Positions 11,240-21,732 of a DNA stretch of 64,000 nt are shown in pieces. Position numbers and translations under genes: made by a program. Positions within the stretch are counted from its first letter, which is position 1. Each line of letters opens with the position of its first letter. The notes under the pieces are model-generated. The model was given only the letters and a program-made list of their open reading frames with translations, was not told where the DNA came from and ran no database searches. Origin of the DNA: Beverwykella pulmonaria (lineage: Eukaryota; Ascomycota; Dothideomycetes; Pleosporales; Melanommataceae); contig BCHH01000002.1 in NCBI GenBank assembly GCA_001599595.1, forward strand, positions 3,899,546 to 3,963,545, read 5' to 3'.

Positions 11240-13213
11240 GGCGACGAGGTGTGTTACAAGATGGAGGAAAAGAGACGGCGTGGAAGAAGCAGGTGGCGGG
11301 TTAAGGAGAGGGTGAATGAGCAGCGCAGGACATCCGGGGCAGAGGAAGGTGCATCGCGAGCTTTATACGCGCATTGCAGCTTGCCACCATGGACTTCCTA
11401 CCCCGGCGACGAGACCTTGCGCGAGGCCAGAGGGGAGGGTCTATGCATGAAGCATCGAAGGAAGCGAGGAAGTCGTTACACGGCGCTAGTAAGAGTGCGG
11501 TAAGGCGGCCGCGCATCTTTCAGCCATTGCCGCAATCATGGCGATGGGCGCGCCCCCCGACAGCGATCAAATTAATTGAGACAGCGGCATATGGCCAATG
11601 GCACGGCGCGCGTTACGAGCGAGGTTGCAGTGGGACTCGGAACGTGGACTGAGGGCATGTTTGCGGGCCCTCGGATCGCGGATGCTCTCTATCCGGATAG
11701 TGCGCCGTCACCACATACATCTCCACATTCGCTGCCCATTGGGCACACGCGACATAGTGTAACGCATAACCGATGCGAACGCGAGCGTCGTCTCGCGCAA
11801 CAACTGGACAACACCTGGCCAAACACCTTGGACTCTCAACTACAACCACCAGCGGTCACCTACCACTTCGGTATGCCGCCTGAGAACCCGCCCAAACTAC
11901 TCGTGGATAGGTGGCATAGCAACCTCGTGGCACTGCAAGTTTGGCACGGGGAACGAAAAGAGCAGACATGGCCTGAGCAGCATCAAGCCCAATGAACCTA
12001 TAGTGAGTGCCTCGGTACATGGACAAGTCCTTTTTATCAACCCCATATCCATCTGGACAAGGAGGGGCGAGCTGAGCGATGAATAGGCTTTCGGCTGGTG
12101 ACTAGCTTAAGACGCGAGCATTTTGAGTGAACCTTCGCAGACGAGCCCCTGTCAGGTCAGGACGCCGCGCCAGCACCAAGCTTCCTCTGAGTGATTTAGA
12201 CTTGTGCCCCAAGAAACCTCTCCAAAACCGTCTCATCAGCCTGATCCGGGCGCAACTGCGCCCACCGCAACGACCCAAGCGCGACACCCAAGAAGCGCCA
12301 AAGCTCACCACCCGTCAAGATTCGCAGCCGCAGTCTACATGGAAGGGCGATCTGATCGATCTGGAACCCTAATCGAGCGCCGCCATTGCCCCCAATAACC
12401 CAGTGACATCCGCGGGGTGTACGCCCGTGAACGTGTTCACCTTTCCTATTTTCCCGCAGATTTGCGCGAACTCGGGACACTCCGCATGCCGTACTTAACA
12501 CGGTCGAAGCTGTACCACAGCTAACGCTGTGGAAGTACAGAATGCTGACAAGAACTTGCCTCACCTTCTTGAACTGTCGTAAATCCAACGCCCCCGTGTT
12601 CCTGCCGAAACGGTCGGCGCAGGGCTTGGGTATGTTTAAGCCGAGTAATTATCCAGTGGTCATTCCTCCATCTACTATCTTGTTGGAAGCATTTCTGCGT
12701 CTATATGCGAGAGTCTCGGGGAAGAGGATGAGATTGTGGGAATGCCTCTCGCTGGGTATAGGGAGACATATGCTGATAATGATGGGTTTTCCGATAAGGA
12801 GTTGCCAATGGAGCCGCTGAGACTATTTTACAAGGAGTTGAAAGAGGGGGAAGTCGGCTCGACAATGGACATAGGGATTAAAAGAGGTTCTTGGAATTCC
12901 GGATGAGGCTCCTCGAGATCGACGCAGGCTGCAGGGCGTTCCGGGTGTAACGAGCACTAAGCAAGCACCTCATGGACTGCGCGTCCACATAACCATGTGT
13001 CGTGATGTGACGAAGTAGATTGATAGAATGATGTTCGTTGTATTGATAAGTATGTCGATTCTACAGAGGAGCCACCGAACAAATTTCTATAGTCTTACCA
13101 AGCACGCTAGGAGCCTGCCAAGATAGCGAAAGCAGATATAGGAGTGAGTCACATGAGCAAACATAGAGGTGACTCATCATGTGACCCACAGGCCAACGCC
13201 ATGTATCTTTTAA
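11240..13213. other. Intergenic with a possible coding fragment (about 12669-12906, +)
   Basis: Upstream flank of the P450 gene. Most of it shows no gene. One plus-strand frame ending in TGA at 12904-12906 includes EEDEIVGMPLAGYRETY and then SDKELPMEPLRLFYKELK. This has the composition of a real protein but no start or family that I recognise; it may be the 3' fragment of a lost gene. Confidence 0.4.
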
Positions 13214-13674
13214 TCATATCTCAATGATCTTCTCTCCGTCAATCCCCTCAGCATGAGCAAAGTAATACCCGCTCTGATTCGTAACGAGTCTCAGGGCTCC
13301 AGCATCACTGTCTCGCTCAACGGTAAAGTCGCAATTATGATGCGTGTACCCAAACGCCCAAACTTTGACTTTGGCGTTCGTGAAGTATGCCTGGGAGGAG
13401 AGGTCTGTGGATAAATGCGTGTCTGGAGACCGGAATGCAGTGCGGTCGAGCAGGACAAAATCGCCCAGCGAAGCGTTGCTTCGGATGTCCTGTTCGAAAG
13501 CGCAGAGGATCGCGAGAGTCTCAACCTAAGCAGATTTACACGATTCGTAGTATCTAGAGACGAAGAGCACGGCGCGGAACCGTTGGAGTTACCGCGTTGA
13601 AAAGGTCAGACGTTCGCGCTCGAGGTAAAGACATCCTAGGCTCTTGGGGCATCGAGATGCAGGTCAGAAAGAAT
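13214..13674 (-). pseudogene. Calcineurin-like metallophosphoesterase pseudogene, internally deleted
   Basis: Remnant of a fungal calcineurin-like metallophosphoesterase. Its N-terminal metal motif survives as ILSDLHLDAPRA (13674-13639), but a TAG and a TGA follow within about 15 codons. A downstream segment from about 13535 to the stop at 13216-13214 keeps the family's C-terminal half: ILCAFEQDIRSNASLGDFVLLDRTAF, then VKVWAFGYTHHNCDF (the GHTH metal motif, with Gly-His changed to Gly-Tyr), then LVTNQSGYYFAHAEG. The middle of the protein, including the GDxG and GNHE metal-binding blocks, is missing. With stops, frame loss and deletion this cannot encode an enzyme. The recognition rests on family motifs known to me; boundaries are approximate. 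Confidence 0.75.
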
Positions 13675-14018
13675 CTAGACCGCCATAGACACGGAAACTT
13701 GCAGGAGGCGACCATTGAGTGTCGTGTGTTAACATCAAGGTGTGAAAGAAACCGAACTGAACTGGCTAGCATTAAGGTTGGCGAGGAAATTGCGACTGAC
13801 TCACGCACGTACCTCCGCGCCTCCTTTCAATAGACCAAGAGTCCCTTGAGAGGTCATGATATCATATTTCACGCGCTAACCACATGAACGTCTGCAGGTA
13901 CAAATGTAGCGCAATAAGGGCTTAAAATAACTCACACTACCATAACCCCGCAACCTCGTCTAAACATCTGCCTCTGGTTTATCGGTCTATTCGCTCGCAA
14001 CAAGCAAATTGAGTCGTC
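13675..14018. other. Intergenic, nothing recognised
   Basis: Short gap between two decayed genes. It may include the lost 5' end of the metallophosphoesterase pseudogene, but I see no further motif. Confidence 0.4.
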
Positions 14019-14620
14019 ATGTCTTCCAGCAATGGGAAGCCTACGCTCAGAAACTGAGAGAGCAGATCAAGCAAGGTGAGTTGAGCTCACAGTATGTGTG
14101 TTGACGAATGGGTTGAAGAATTGGACTGACGAGAAGTAGATGTGAAGAACGAAAAGAATAAAGATGGGAGTGAGAGGGGTCAGTGGAATGCATGGAAGGT
14201 AAGCAAGCTCACGAACTCATTCAAAATCTCCGTTGGTGCAAGCCTTAGAACTGCTCGGCTGTGTGATCTTGGTTTCAGCCTTAAGCTTCGTAACGCGGAC
14301 TAGAGATGGGAAGTAACGCATCTTGCTACTGCTTTTAGGCGAGTAGGGCGTAACGCCACCGCCCGCCTTACACTTGCCATCTTCCATTCAGCTACGGACG
14401 AAAATTCTCTTACCTATACCCGTACCCCCATTTGAGGAACTGCTCGCCTTGATTTGTGTTTAGGATTGAATGTTGTTTACACAGCTATCTTACATTTTGC
14501 GGATTGCTAACATTCCTTGTGAGATCAGGCCACCAAACTTTCAAGGAATACGAGAAGAAAGGCGGGGACTACGAAAATGAGCCTGATTCGAAGAACGAGC
14601 TAGTGAAAAGGACACGGTAG
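14019..14620 (+). pseudogene. Small charged protein gene, frameshifted relic
   Basis: Three pieces in a row read like a small hydrophilic fungal protein, but in shifted frames. From 14019, MSSSNGKPTLR reaches a stop, while another frame of the same bases reads QWEAYAQKLREQIKQ up to a donor at 14076 (GTGAGT). After acceptor TAG at 14138-14139 comes DVKNEKNKDGSERGQWNAWK, ending at a donor at 14199. A third piece from 14529 reads FKEYEKKGGDYENEPDSKN, again out of phase with the join. Splice sites survive while the reading frame is broken at least twice, so I call it a pseudogene. The function of the family is unknown to me. The purine-rich stretch that follows (to about 14960) may be its decayed Lys/Glu-rich C-terminal coding region. 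Confidence 0.45.
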
Positions 14621-14960
14621 CCGAAATCTATGTGTGGTAAGAAGGGTGAGAATGATACGCTTTCGAGGCAGGATAAGAGCAAGAATGAGGAGCGGAAGGA
14701 AGACAAGGAAGTTGAAGAAGAAGGTGATGAGTGATGAGGAGGGGAAGAAGAAGAAAGCGAATACTGGGGTTAAAAAGCGAAGAAGGAAGAAGAAGGAGGG
14801 TAATAGTAACAATAGTGAGTAGTGAGGAGAAGAAGGGAAGTAAGAAGGAGGAAAGGCCAGTCACTGAGGGCGCGAGAAAGAGTGCGAGGGTTACGAAGAA
14901 GAGGATGGGAGATGGGGAGGAGATGGAGAGAGGGTGGGAGCAGAGGAAGACTAAGAAGTG
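14621..14960. repeat. Polypurine (A/G-rich) tract on the + strand
   Basis: About 340 bases strongly dominated by A and G on the + strand, with many GAAGAAG and GGAAG runs. Every + frame reads as Lys/Arg/Glu-rich and the opposite strand as Leu/Ser/Phe-rich, which is a composition effect and not evidence of a gene. It most likely derives from the acidic/basic tail of the relic just upstream. Confidence 0.55.
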
Positions 14961-17304
14961 ATGCAAAAAACGTTGTCAACAAATCTGTTGAATCTATGGA
15001 CGAGTCAGTGTAATGTCTAGTTTCGAGGTATTTTGTTGCAGTTAATGTAGTGTGTGTAGAGGAGGCTAGAAGTGTTGAAGATTATGCTTTTGTATTTGCA
15101 TTTGTATGGCTAATGCTAATGCATATTCTACATTCACAGGACAATGTACTGAACACTGTGTAATTGCGCCTAGTAGCGCAATTGAAAATCCCCGAATCCA
15201 AGGCTGTGGGATCCTGTATGAGGCTTTTCTTGAGCGATAGATAATAGGTCTATTGAAGCGGATGTCTTCTGTGGTTTCCCATTACCTTAGCTGAAAGATT
15301 ACTTTGGATCTTGCGGAGACAATCTTCCCCCGACAGGGGCAGGACATTAGTAATTGAAATAGATAAGGTTCATACGTTATTGAGGCGGTTGTTTGAAATA
15401 GTGAGCACATTGAACGACAATGAAAGCGGTAGTGGATAGATGCGCTTGACTGTCCACTGTAGAATCGTCTACAAGAGGGCAGTCCGACAACCGAGTAGCG
15501 AGTCATGCTGAAGAAGGTTGAGAACTCAGGAAATTGGTTGATCCCAAGATCGATGATCACATTATAAGACACTCCATATGTTTTCCAACCAGCTAAGAAT
15601 GAGACTAAGCCGGTACATTCTGCTTTAATTCAAACAACATTTAGGCGCGTCATCAAAGTTGAAGATAGAGCCACGGGTGGAGGTTTGGTTAAGGTTCCCA
15701 GGTCGTCAAGGCTACATCAACATCAAGTCACGCTAATATAGGGTGGGCTGGCGACAAAACTCACTTCCAACATCATGTCACCTACGTTCACCCCCACGCC
15801 GCTGCAATACCCCATCAAAAACTTCCGAGGCGTAGATCGAACCGAGGATTTGTTTCAAGAGATTATTTGCCGGCATACCGGACCATTTCAGGCTTGCAAT
15901 GCGACATCAAACTGCCGACTGGTTCTCCAAAGCACTTGATTAATGTACTGCCTGGCGATTTGGGTTGGATCGAGGTGGCGGACCAATATATCAAGCTCTA
16001 TTGCGCTCAGGCCTCTTCTACGCATCATCCTGCTCCATGTGGCTGTAGAGTTCCAAATCAGTCTTGGTAGAGTCAGCACCCCTGCCTCAACATGATCCTT
16101 TTAAGCTGACGAGCTTATCTTCAGTCTGAAACCCTTCTTTTCACCATCAACCCAACCCGGAATACATTTGCAGGTTCATTCAAGCTTTTGAATACCAAGA
16201 CTCATCGACTCAAGGTAGGCCCCACAGACTAGAGCTGGTTGGCAGTGTCTACCTTGCACGGGTAACAATGCCCCTACGGAGGCCTCTGCGGGCCTTGTAA
16301 GCTTATATCTCCTCGTAAAACGCTTGAATCGTAGAGGAAAAGGGGATGGGCTGATTGGCTAGAATCCCTGTTTGGTGGCTGCGCTACGGGTCTCGGTTTC
16401 TAAGAGTTTGTAAACTGGGCAATTGCGATGCAGGTAATTTCAAATTAATGAATATGGGTATTTGTCAGATGGCTTCGTGGATGTTTATACCTTCAGCTCT
16501 GATATATATATCAAAGCGGCTTCACACGAATCGATCCTGGGTCGTATGCGACGATCGAATCCCTTTGGAAGTTCGCCATGAGAAATCCTTACGATTCCAG
16601 ACCACTGCAATATATTTTGCCCCTTGCCAACCCCGAAGGAACATTTCGATCTAAGTGTCTCAACGCTGAGATGAGTTCATGTTGAGTCATAATTCCTTAT
16701 CGCATCAGTCGAAATCCGTTGATAGTCTTGTGGGGTTAATCAATGGGTGGTACGAAACGAAGAATAACAGAAAACTTGCACTGTCTTGGCTGAAAGCGAT
16801 GCTTGCAGAAGATCACTGCAACGCACCAGGTATCTAGGCCGGTATTCGTATGAAACCTGCCTAGTTGAAATCGAGGACCCGTGCGTTAGGCACTGTCAAA
16901 CCGTTCGCCAGCTAGTGGGAGCTATCTGCCACCTAGCTGCATGCAGAACGGTAACGCAGCAGCAGGGCGTTAACGCGGCAGCAGGAAAACTGCTGCATAA
17001 TGCTGCTGGACACCAGTGATTTAGTGGCTCATGGCTTCATGCATCTGACGCGAAGGAAGAGCGAGAGGAGAGGAATGCTCGGCTGTTTGTCCGCGAGTCA
17101 CGGCATCCCGAAAGAAGACAAGGGCCCAGCTCCGCTACTGCAGCCCTGTGAGGGGCATGGAGCTAATCCTGCACGACCCGGCTCTGCGCTCCCAGCCCTC
17201 CTCTCTCCACCATCTTACACGCCCGAATCTCATACCTCCAACACCCCACACACCTCCCAGCTCAGCGGGCCCAGGGCCGCGCTGCGACTTGCCTTTGATT
17301 AATA
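14961..17304. other. Intergenic, no gene recognised
   Basis: About 2.3 kb. A short ATG frame at about 15775-15939 (+, MSPTFTPTPLQYPIKNFRG...) is the only one with protein-like composition and matches nothing I know. The last few hundred bases are presumably the promoter of the Zn2Cys6 gene; GCAGCA-type short repeats occur at 16965-17010. Confidence 0.4.
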
Positions 17305-19944
17305 ATGAGTAATTATCCTCACGGAAACCCAGGCAAACAGCCTTGCACCTGCTGCGACGTAACACCGTCTGCCATCAACCAGCCGCCGTCCGCCATCATG
17401 GCTGCGAGTTATCACTCCGGAAGCATCAGCATTCAGCCCCCGCACTACCAAAGTTTTCCAAGCAACAATGACTACTTGCACCCCAGGTTGGTTCCATCCT
17501 GGCATAACCCTAACAACCACCACAACCTCTGGCGCGCGTCCGACCCGTCTTCAGCCTTGTTGCAGCAGCGCCGCGGTTCTGCCCATGGAGGGGCATCCGA
17601 AGAGTGTGTCAATCACCAGTCTGTTCAACCTCCTTGGCCTGCGAACAGTGCCCCTCGTTCTGGAACCCATGGATGGATAAATGATGTCTGGAGTGATGAG
17701 GCCGCATCACGCTCAACTATCCAGTACGGCGATGCGTCTTGCGGAGCTGTGCCGCCTCCCCATCAGAGTATTGCTCACCAGCACCACCACGCCCTGCGTC
17801 CTATCCATAGTTCGCATCCAAGTCAATCAAAGCACGTATTCCAGGCTTTCCAGCAACTTGAGATTCGACACCCTGTAAGTACTCTTACTAGACGTATCTC
17901 TCTGTAACATGATCTAATTATCTAGACGGAATGTCCTGCCCCTGTGATTGCCTCACCATTTGCACCCGCAAATTCTGTTCCAGTCGCGCATCCCCTGCAC
18001 CAGCCTTTGCATTCAAGTAGTCTTTTGCATCTAGACTCTTCGCAGTTGTCATCGCAAACGACGGCAAGCTGGCCAGCAGGCCCAAGTTCTCATTCGCGCC
18101 AACATGCTGCCTCTTCAACCCGCAATTTGGCCCACTCAACTAATCCGCAATGGGGACTGAGTCTAGAGGCCACCACTTCCACGTCCGCGACGTTCGATCA
18201 TGGATGGACCCGCGAAGAGTCTTCTGGCAGTGAAATGTATTGGCACCACGATCTCCAATCGACTCAGGTCTCTATCGTCAACCCTGGCCGCCAATCACTT
18301 GTCAATCCACTAGCTCGTCGACGGGGCATTGTACCTGAAAATCCTCCAGGTGCTCAACGAAGCTCTACTAGGTACAAGCACAAGGAGACAAAACTCGTTT
18401 CTTCAATGATACCTCGACAAGAGAAGAACAAGATAGTCAAACGGTTCCGCCCTTTATCTCAGCCTACGAAGCAAAATGCCGCCCTCATGCGAAAGATAAA
18501 AGTTTGCATCCGTTGCAAAATGTACCAAGTTTCTGTAAGAATATGCTTTCCATTAAAAGGCCCTGCTAAGCAACTATTCAGTGCGATCCAGGTTCTCCGT
18601 GTCAAAGGTGTGAAATAGCTGGCCCCAACGCAAGGAATTACAAAGAACCATGTTGCAGGGATAATATATCCGAAGCCATGTTTGTACGCCACTGTAAGTT
18701 CCTGACATGAACCACTGTGTAACAATGTTCTCATACACTGCGCAGGCAACGGTCGTTTCCGTCAGAAGGAGGTCGAGTTTCTGAAATACAAGTTCGTTGG
18801 TGCCAGCAGGTTTTCACTGGTCTTCACATGGAATCTACCCGGCTTTGGTCCAATACCGAATAGTTACGCCATGCGCTTCGATATTCGCCAGTATCTACAA
18901 GATAACCACGACACTACCGTATCTGAATGGCGGAGCAGCGACGGAGAGATTAACAAGACGGAACAACCCGCTTACGCTGTCGAAGATACTGCCAGATTGA
19001 TGTTATTACTCGAGCAATGGTTCGTGAATGCTCAACCATCAATCGAGCATTGCCTCTTCCAACGAATTCAGCATGATGATATTGCTCGCCTCACGTTTCA
19101 AGAGGTTATACGGCTACGCAACAAAGGGAAAGGTAGTGCGCTACTTCAACTGGTCATGGAGATGTATTGCATCTCAAACGTGTCCCAAGGGTATGGCACA
19201 GTGCAGTCAAATAACGTGCCTGGTATTGAAGAGTACGATTTTTCAAAATTGGGTTCGAGTGAGTATGAGTCTTACAATCGCGACTCACGCGATCGGCCGC
19301 TCCCAGTTCCCATTACTCATCAAATAGACGTTGGGTTGCTGAAGGGTTTGAAAAAGAAAGAGAAAGAATGCATTAAGGAGATATCCAAGCGCGTTTATAA
19401 GAGGGGGATCAAGCCTTGGTACGAACTTTTCCTGGCCTTCTTTGTCCTGTTTTCAAACCTCCACTACATTCAACTCGGCGCGGAGACATATATCATGTCC
19501 AAGCACGGCACTGTGAGTACACTCACCAATCTAAAGGCGAGTATAGAACACCGAACTAACTTTAGCAGTCGGCAGGAAACCAAGTCAGCAACGTGGTGAC
19601 GAGCCAGATTGAGAAATGGGACCAATCTTTTCCCATTCTTATGCAATATTGGCCTGCCGTCCTTCGGGGATTTGCCCCCTTCCAAGTAGCTCGCGAAAAT
19701 CCTGAACTCTTGAGTGAGGAAGGTCCTCAATTAGACGAACAAGCGATTAAGTACGTGAGGATGGTGAGCCACATTTTCGATCAAATGGGTTCAAGTAAGC
19801 ATCCACACCCGCCGGATATCATATAGATGCTGTACGCTAACATGCAAAGTCCAACACTCACCTCCGCTTACCGGGAATGCACGCGCCCAGCATTCGATGG
19901 ATAGCAAATGGATCGTTAAACTTTTCAAAGTAGCTGGCGCTTAG
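17305..19944 (+). CDS. Zn(II)2Cys6 fungal transcription factor
   Basis: Nuclear DNA-binding regulator. Six exons: 17305-17874, 17926-18534, 18582-18693, 18746-19512, 19569-19794 and 19850-19944. They give 792 aa, and every intron is 47-56 nt and phase-consistent. The first ~370 residues are low-complexity, rich in Ser/His/Pro/Gln, typical of an activation region. The zinc cluster sits in the middle: VCIRCKMYQVS, split by an intron right before the third Cys, then CDPGSPCQRC and KEPCC. The spacing is C384-x2-C387-x6-C394-x5-C400-x2-C403-x13-C417. The rest (FRQKEVEFLKYKF onward) is a conserved helical region of this fungal subgroup without a named domain. The last exon is my inference from donor GTAAGC at 19795 and branch GCTAAC; without it the protein ends at 19826. 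The gene converges on the TauD gene, but nothing shows that it regulates it. Confidence 0.87.
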
Positions 19945-20412
19945 TCTTCAGCAAATTTAGTAAACCCGGCCCTTAGCCGTACTTAGGGAATGGTACAGGA
20001 GAACATTCCGGTTCCAAAGCTCGCAACTTGTTCAGTGTTATTGCTTTGAGGGAGGTAAACGTCTGTTCAGAGCGTCAAAAATCTGTTTAGGGTGATCAAG
20101 GATGTTTTCAAGGTGGTCAAGATTTGCTTAGAATGGTGCACTCAGGTGTTTTCATTTGCGTATGTTAAGAATTCGACCTCCCACTCGTAATGACATACTG
20201 AAACATGGCCGCCGTGCAAATTCACAGTTCCGCCAGATTGTCCATGCTAAAGTCACGATTCCACCTTTTTCCCATGCTGAAGAAAATACTGTTCCGCCCG
20301 GATTGTTTCATGCACGCCAAATACCGCCTATAACCAACAATGACCGCCCACGACATCACCCTCTAAACGAACAATAATAGCCTGTCAAGACACTGTCTCC
20401 TTGGGAATGGAT
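19945..20412. other. Convergent intergenic region
   Basis: 3' flanks of the Zn2Cys6 gene (+) and the TauD gene (-). A loose repetition of a TTTAGGGTGATCAAGGATG-like phrase occurs at 20070-20140. No gene seen. Confidence 0.45.
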
Positions 20413-21732
20413 TTAACCATGGCAATAACGACCGCTGGTCTTACGCCATGGGTCGGAGTCTTCGACGGGAAGATTTTGCTGCCTGCCCTCCGTGAAAGCA
20501 TCGTTGAACTTGTCGTCATACGCGCTCGGAATCTCCCACATGTTTGCCGGATCCCGAAGGAACATACGCAGAAGATGGCGGCTGCTGCGCTTAGTAGCAC
20601 CATAGGCAGAGCGAGCATGCATGATACCCAGATTGTTGATGAATTGAATATCGCCATTTCGTCGGTCGACCTTCGTAGAGAAGCGCTTAGCCACGGACTC
20701 AATGACCTCCATAGCGTGGACTTGCTCAGCCGAGACATCAGGCATCGCCTTTGATCGGGGAATACGAGGAGTACCAAGGAGTGGGGCTTTGACTAGCTGG
20801 CAGATGGGCCTGCCCTTTGAGAAGAAGAGGATTGGCTCAAGTTGGAGGTATGGGTATGAGTCTCTGTCGTGTTGTTAGCTGATGTTTGAAGATGACTATG
20901 AGAATCATAAAACGCACTTTTGCTTAAGTTCGAAAGGCCAGCTTGCCGCAGCTGCAGTCTCCAATACAGCCGGCTCTGATTCCAATAGTTCGTTGTACAC
21001 TTTCCAGAAGCTAGACACGTACTGCTCGCCGCCACTTGCAGCGCCACCATCATCCAAAACATGGAGGGCTAAGATGTCACCAGAGAATCGGTCGCAGTGG
21101 AAGCCCTATCGATATCGTTAATTATGGTGTTGGTAAAACCGGAATGATCATCTACCATTGCGGTTCCAATCTTAGAGCCAGCAAGACCCAGACCCTTCGC
21201 GAACTCTGGAACAGGGTCATGAGTGGCATCACGGACGTGGCTAAGAGTCTGGAATGCATACGAATCCGTTGCACGAGCAGGACAGACGTATGAAGAGATA
21301 CCAGCGAAAGCAATGACAGACTCTTCGTCGTTGAAGTTTGCGGCGTCAAGCCCACGCAGGACGGCGACACCTCGGCCGTGGTAGACCTCGCTGCTGATAG
21401 CTGACAGTTTATTGGCCAGCTCCTCCGATAAAGGGAAAGTGAATTTCTCGATGCTGCCTCGATCCAGGTTAGTTGCTTGGGCCGATGTTAGTATTCTACT
21501 CTGTCAAGTGACTTCCGATTCTTGAGTGCTTACCTTGGAAATACTTCACAGCGGCTTTGATGAGCTCAATCTCTGACGCAGAGAGCAGTATGATGTAATC
21601 CTTTAATAGTGAACCCTCCCAGACCATGGGACCTGTGACAGCCGGTGCCAGAAGGTCAGGTGCTGACTGGAGTGAGGAGTCGCTTCGAAGACTGTCCAAC
21701 GAGGACTTGGCGCTAAGACTCGAAGTTGACAT
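20413..21732 (-). CDS. TauD/TfdA-type Fe(II)/2-oxoglutarate dioxygenase
   Basis: Non-haem iron oxygenase that couples 2-oxoglutarate decarboxylation to substrate oxidation; the substrate is not predictable here. Four exons on the minus strand (21732-21534, 21475-21156, 21105-20918, 20863-20413) give 385 aa, with introns of 50-58 nt. The iron site is visible as the HxD pair in GFHCDRFSGDILAL (H176, D178) and the distal His in NNLGIMHARSAY (about H318). The Arg-rich RHLLRMFLRDP that follows matches the 2-oxoglutarate-binding end. The middle segment YVSSFWKVYNELL...SWPFEL is characteristic of the large fungal branch of this family. The exon joins restore all these motifs in frame, which supports the model. 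The gene looks intact. It is convergent with the Zn2Cys6 regulator. Confidence 0.9.

Noticed and set aside
12542..12820. Plus-strand open frame of 92 codons
   Set aside because: No motif and a different frame (ending at 12906) looks more protein-like over the same bases; kept only as a note in the intergenic entry.
14770..14982. Leu/Ser/Phe-rich minus-strand frames that look like membrane proteins
   Set aside because: They are the complement of the polypurine tract; the apparent hydrophobicity comes from base composition.
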